Shown here piece by piece: positions 20,040 to 21,291 of a stretch of DNA of 21,291 bases (its first letter is position 1; each line of letters opens with the position of its first letter). The notes under the pieces were generated by a model. That model searched no databases. It was not told where the DNA came from and was given only the letters and a program-made list of their open reading frames with translations. This DNA is from a virus. The position numbers and the translations under genes were made by a program. Location: positions 1 through 21,291 of the IMG/VR virus record IMGVR_UViG_3300034418_003744; one strand, 5' to 3'.

Positions 20040-20443
20040 TTACCGCTTACGGTGTTGGCGCTGAGCCTTGAACTCTAGGTATCTACTTAGAGTCCAAAAC
20101 ATTCTGGAGTCAAGCTGCATTAGGTCGAGCGGGCTGATTCCCGTTTCTACGGCGATCCATGCGATTCGCCAGTGGTAGGAATCTTCGCCCAGCCCTACGA
20201 AGCTTTTGGGTCGGAACTGACTTCCTCTATGGTTTCCACCCAAGCCTCAAAGTCTAGGCTTGTGACCTTAGTCCTTTTGGCTGCGTGCCAAGCTAGGAAA
20301 TAGATGTAAGTCATCTTAGGGTCTTGGTTCAGACGACTTACACCTATCTCAAACTTAGCCTCGAATGCAACGATGTCGGCCGGTGAGGTTACTACCTCCG
20401 CCTTAGTGCCGTCAGCGTAAGTGATGTGTAGGTTGGTTTGCAT
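20040..20443 (-). CDS. Tail assembly chaperone G-T, -1 frameshift product
   Basis: Translation from the ATG at 20443 is predicted to slip by -1 at CCCAAAA (20204-20210) in the last codons of the G gene. It then continues through KSFVGLGEDSYHWRIAW to the stop at 20040, giving a fusion of about 134 aa. The T part (54 codons) has aromatic and helical segments (PLDLMQLDSRMFWTLSRYLEF) typical of tail chaperone extensions. The two forms, G and G-T, bind the tape measure and tail tube proteins before assembly, with G in excess. The 20040-20243 frame has no start of its own, which supports the frameshift. Confidence 0.8.
20195..20443 (-). CDS. Tail assembly chaperone G
   Basis: 82 aa. Short mixed alpha/beta protein (MQTNLHITYADGTKAEVV, then FLAWHAAKRTKVTSLDFEAW) of the family that lies between the tail tube and tape measure genes in siphoviruses. 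The AWHA(A)KR segment is a common feature. It ends SSDPKAS, and the -1 slip site lies in its final codons. ATG at 20443 with a good AAGGAAAC ribosome binding site, ten bases after the tail tube gene. Confidence 0.8.
   Translation of the reverse strand: MQTNLHITYADGTKAEVVTSPADIVAFEAKFEIGVSRLNQDPKMTYIYFLAWHAAKRTKVTSLDFEAWVETIEEVSSDPKAS
20204..20210 (-). promoter_or_regulatory. Programmed -1 frameshift slip site CCCAAAA
   Basis: On the minus strand the zero frame reads C-CCA-AAA, which can re-pair as CCC-AAA after a one-base backward slip: the canonical X-XXY-YYZ heptamer. It lies three codons before the G stop and in the only place where the downstream T frame can join G. No stable stem-loop downstream was proved by eye. 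Confidence 0.8.
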
Positions 20444-20452
20444 TTAGTTTCC

Positions 20453-20860
20453 TTATGCTGTTGCGCGAGTTACCGATCCGCTGGTTGGCCAGGTAACGCT
20501 AAGTGTAGCTAGGTCGCCTACGTTGCTGGCGAATGGCTGGTACTGGGTTACTAGGCAGTTTGCGGTGTAGGTAGGGTTGGTTGCTCCGACTGCTGCGCTG
20601 GTTGGCTTGACTACGACGGTTGCCTGAGTTCCCAGTAGTGGGAATAGGGTTGCGTCTACCGAAGCAGCACCGAAGTCCTGGTGGAAGTCCAAAGTAACCG
20701 AACCGTCCTTTAGGCCACCGATGCGAGTTCTGAAGCCAGAACCGAATGCGGTTGTGTCCTGTTCCTCGGCTGTGATGTCGAGGGTAACTGCGGCCAAACT
20801 TGAGCTGAAGTCTGACCCGTTGATCGTGATGCTGTAGTCAGTTGCTACGAACTTGGCCAC
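20453..20860 (-). CDS. Major tail (tube) protein
   Basis: 135 aa, a compact beta-rich protein. The start MAKFVATDYSITINGSDFSS, the TAEEQDTTAFGSGFRTRIGGLKDG segment (given here in part: EEQDTTAFG, RIGGLKDG) and VTWPTSGSVTRATA at the end fit the tail tube family of actinophages and related siphoviruses. It polymerises around the tape measure to form the hollow tail. The position between tail terminator and chaperones is the standard one. The GTG at 20860 has AAAGGAG at ideal distance, as expected for a heavily translated virion gene. Confidence 0.85.
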   Translation of the reverse strand: MAKFVATDYSITINGSDFSSSLAAVTLDITAEEQDTTAFGSGFRTRIGGLKDGSVTLDFHQDFGAASVDATLFPLLGTQATVVVKPTSAAVGATNPTYTANCLVTQYQPFASNVGDLATLSVTWPTSGSVTRATA

Positions 20861-20871
20861 GAGTTTCTCCT

Positions 20872-21279
20872 TTATTCTGCGTAAACTGTAACCGCAAAGT
20901 CTGCGGCTATGTAAGTTGCCTCACCCAATAATACCGCACCAACGTTTGTCATTTCGACTACGCGCACGTCTGCAACGACTCCGCCGAGGGTTCGGTCGGA
21001 CTCAATTGCTTCCTTTACGGATGATGCTCCCGAGGTGCTGGCATAGGCATCTAGCCTCTCCTGCGCTCGGCCCTCAGTCACCCTTGCAACGATGACTGAA
21101 ACTATGAATGAGTAGGTTGTAAGTCCGCCTTGAAATGCCGTGTCGTATGAGACGTTGCCCATCTGCACTACGGCCTGCGGAGGGTTAGGACTGTCTGGAA
21201 CCTCAGCCGACGTTCTTAGCCCGCTAATAGTTTGCAGGTTAGTAGCGATGCCGTCGCGAATCTGAGTGATGGTTGGCAT
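20872..21279 (-). CDS. Tail terminator protein
   Basis: 135 aa. Pattern VPDSPNPPQAVVQMGN near residues 27-42, a central VSVIVARVTEGRAQERLD and a C-terminal GEATYIAADFAVTVYAE are typical of the tail terminator family, which caps the tail tube and joins it to the head. It lies directly upstream of the tube gene, as usual. Its ATG overlaps the stop of the preceding gene (TAATG), so it is the continuation of a head-tail joining operon beyond the right edge. Confidence 0.75.
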   Translation of the reverse strand: MPTITQIRDGIATNLQTISGLRTSAEVPDSPNPPQAVVQMGNVSYDTAFQGGLTTYSFIVSVIVARVTEGRAQERLDAYASTSGASSVKEAIESDRTLGGVVADVRVVEMTNVGAVLLGEATYIAADFAVTVYAE

Positions 21280-21291
21280 TAGGCTGCGCTG
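21279..21291 (-). CDS. 3-prime end of the preceding head-tail gene (partial)
   Basis: Only three codons and a TAA (21279-21281) can be seen; the stop shares bases with the tail terminator start (TAATG). The frame ends S-A-A. By position a head-tail connector is likely, but there is no sequence evidence. Confidence 0.3.

Noticed and set aside
1-21291. tRNA genes, CRISPR arrays, insertion sequences, integrase or attachment sites
   Set aside because: None was recognised by reading. Short tRNAs could be missed without a covariance search, but almost no non-coding space is left for them.

Overview
The window is about half of a tailed phage (or prophage) genome whose host is most likely an actinobacterium. 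The evidence is a WhiB-type Fe-S regulator at 11484-11744, an NrdH-type redoxin, and several small gene families that are common in actinophages (HNH proteins, a coiled-coil protein, an HTH protein beside a metallophosphoesterase). Base composition is moderate rather than the high GC of Streptomyces or Mycobacterium, so a moderate-GC actinobacterium (for example a freshwater Microbacteriaceae-like host) is a reasonable inference but is not proven. Virion type is siphovirus: there is a tail terminator, one tail tube protein, a frameshifted tail chaperone pair and a tape measure, with no sheath or contractile baseplate genes. No integrase or phage repressor was seen here.

All genes except whiB lie on the minus strand, so the window reads functionally from right to left. 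21291-16425: tail terminator, tail tube, tail chaperones G and G-T with a CCCAAAA slip site, a basic tail protein, tape measure and a minor tail protein. 16416-12881: five host-contact proteins, with two glycine-rich adhesin-like proteins alternating with two proteins that share an N-terminal domain, then a small tail-associated protein. 12841-11741: lysis genes (XhlA-like holin candidate, M23 endopeptidase, two-TM membrane protein). 11484-11744: whiB on the plus strand, divergent from the recombination operon. 11454-7075: YqaJ exonuclease, putative annealing protein, HNH proteins, a replication initiator that contains an iteron array (candidate origin), an SSB-like protein and a RusA resolvase. 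6989-4020: many very small, tightly overlapping accessory genes, including NrdH, a Dcm-like protein, winged-helix and HTH proteins. 4009-40: metallophosphoesterase, N6-adenine methyltransferase, FmdB zinc ribbon, glycosyltransferase and an HNH endonuclease of the kind often found just before the terminase genes.

Genes are packed with ATGA, GTGA or TAATG overlaps and appear translationally coupled. Four small genes or gene boundaries were recovered by reading the gaps: 1468-1647 (FmdB zinc ribbon), 4659-4793 (44 aa), 6676-6801 (41 aa membrane protein) and 7454-7621 (55 aa membrane protein). The most notable findings are the iterons inside the replication gene, conserved across two reading frames, and the -1 frameshift site. 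Others are the MSDL start-junction family of tiny genes, the alternating adhesin array and the lone opposite-strand whiB. Terminase, portal and capsid genes are absent and would be expected beyond the left edge and/or before the right edge of a circularly permuted or circularly assembled genome.
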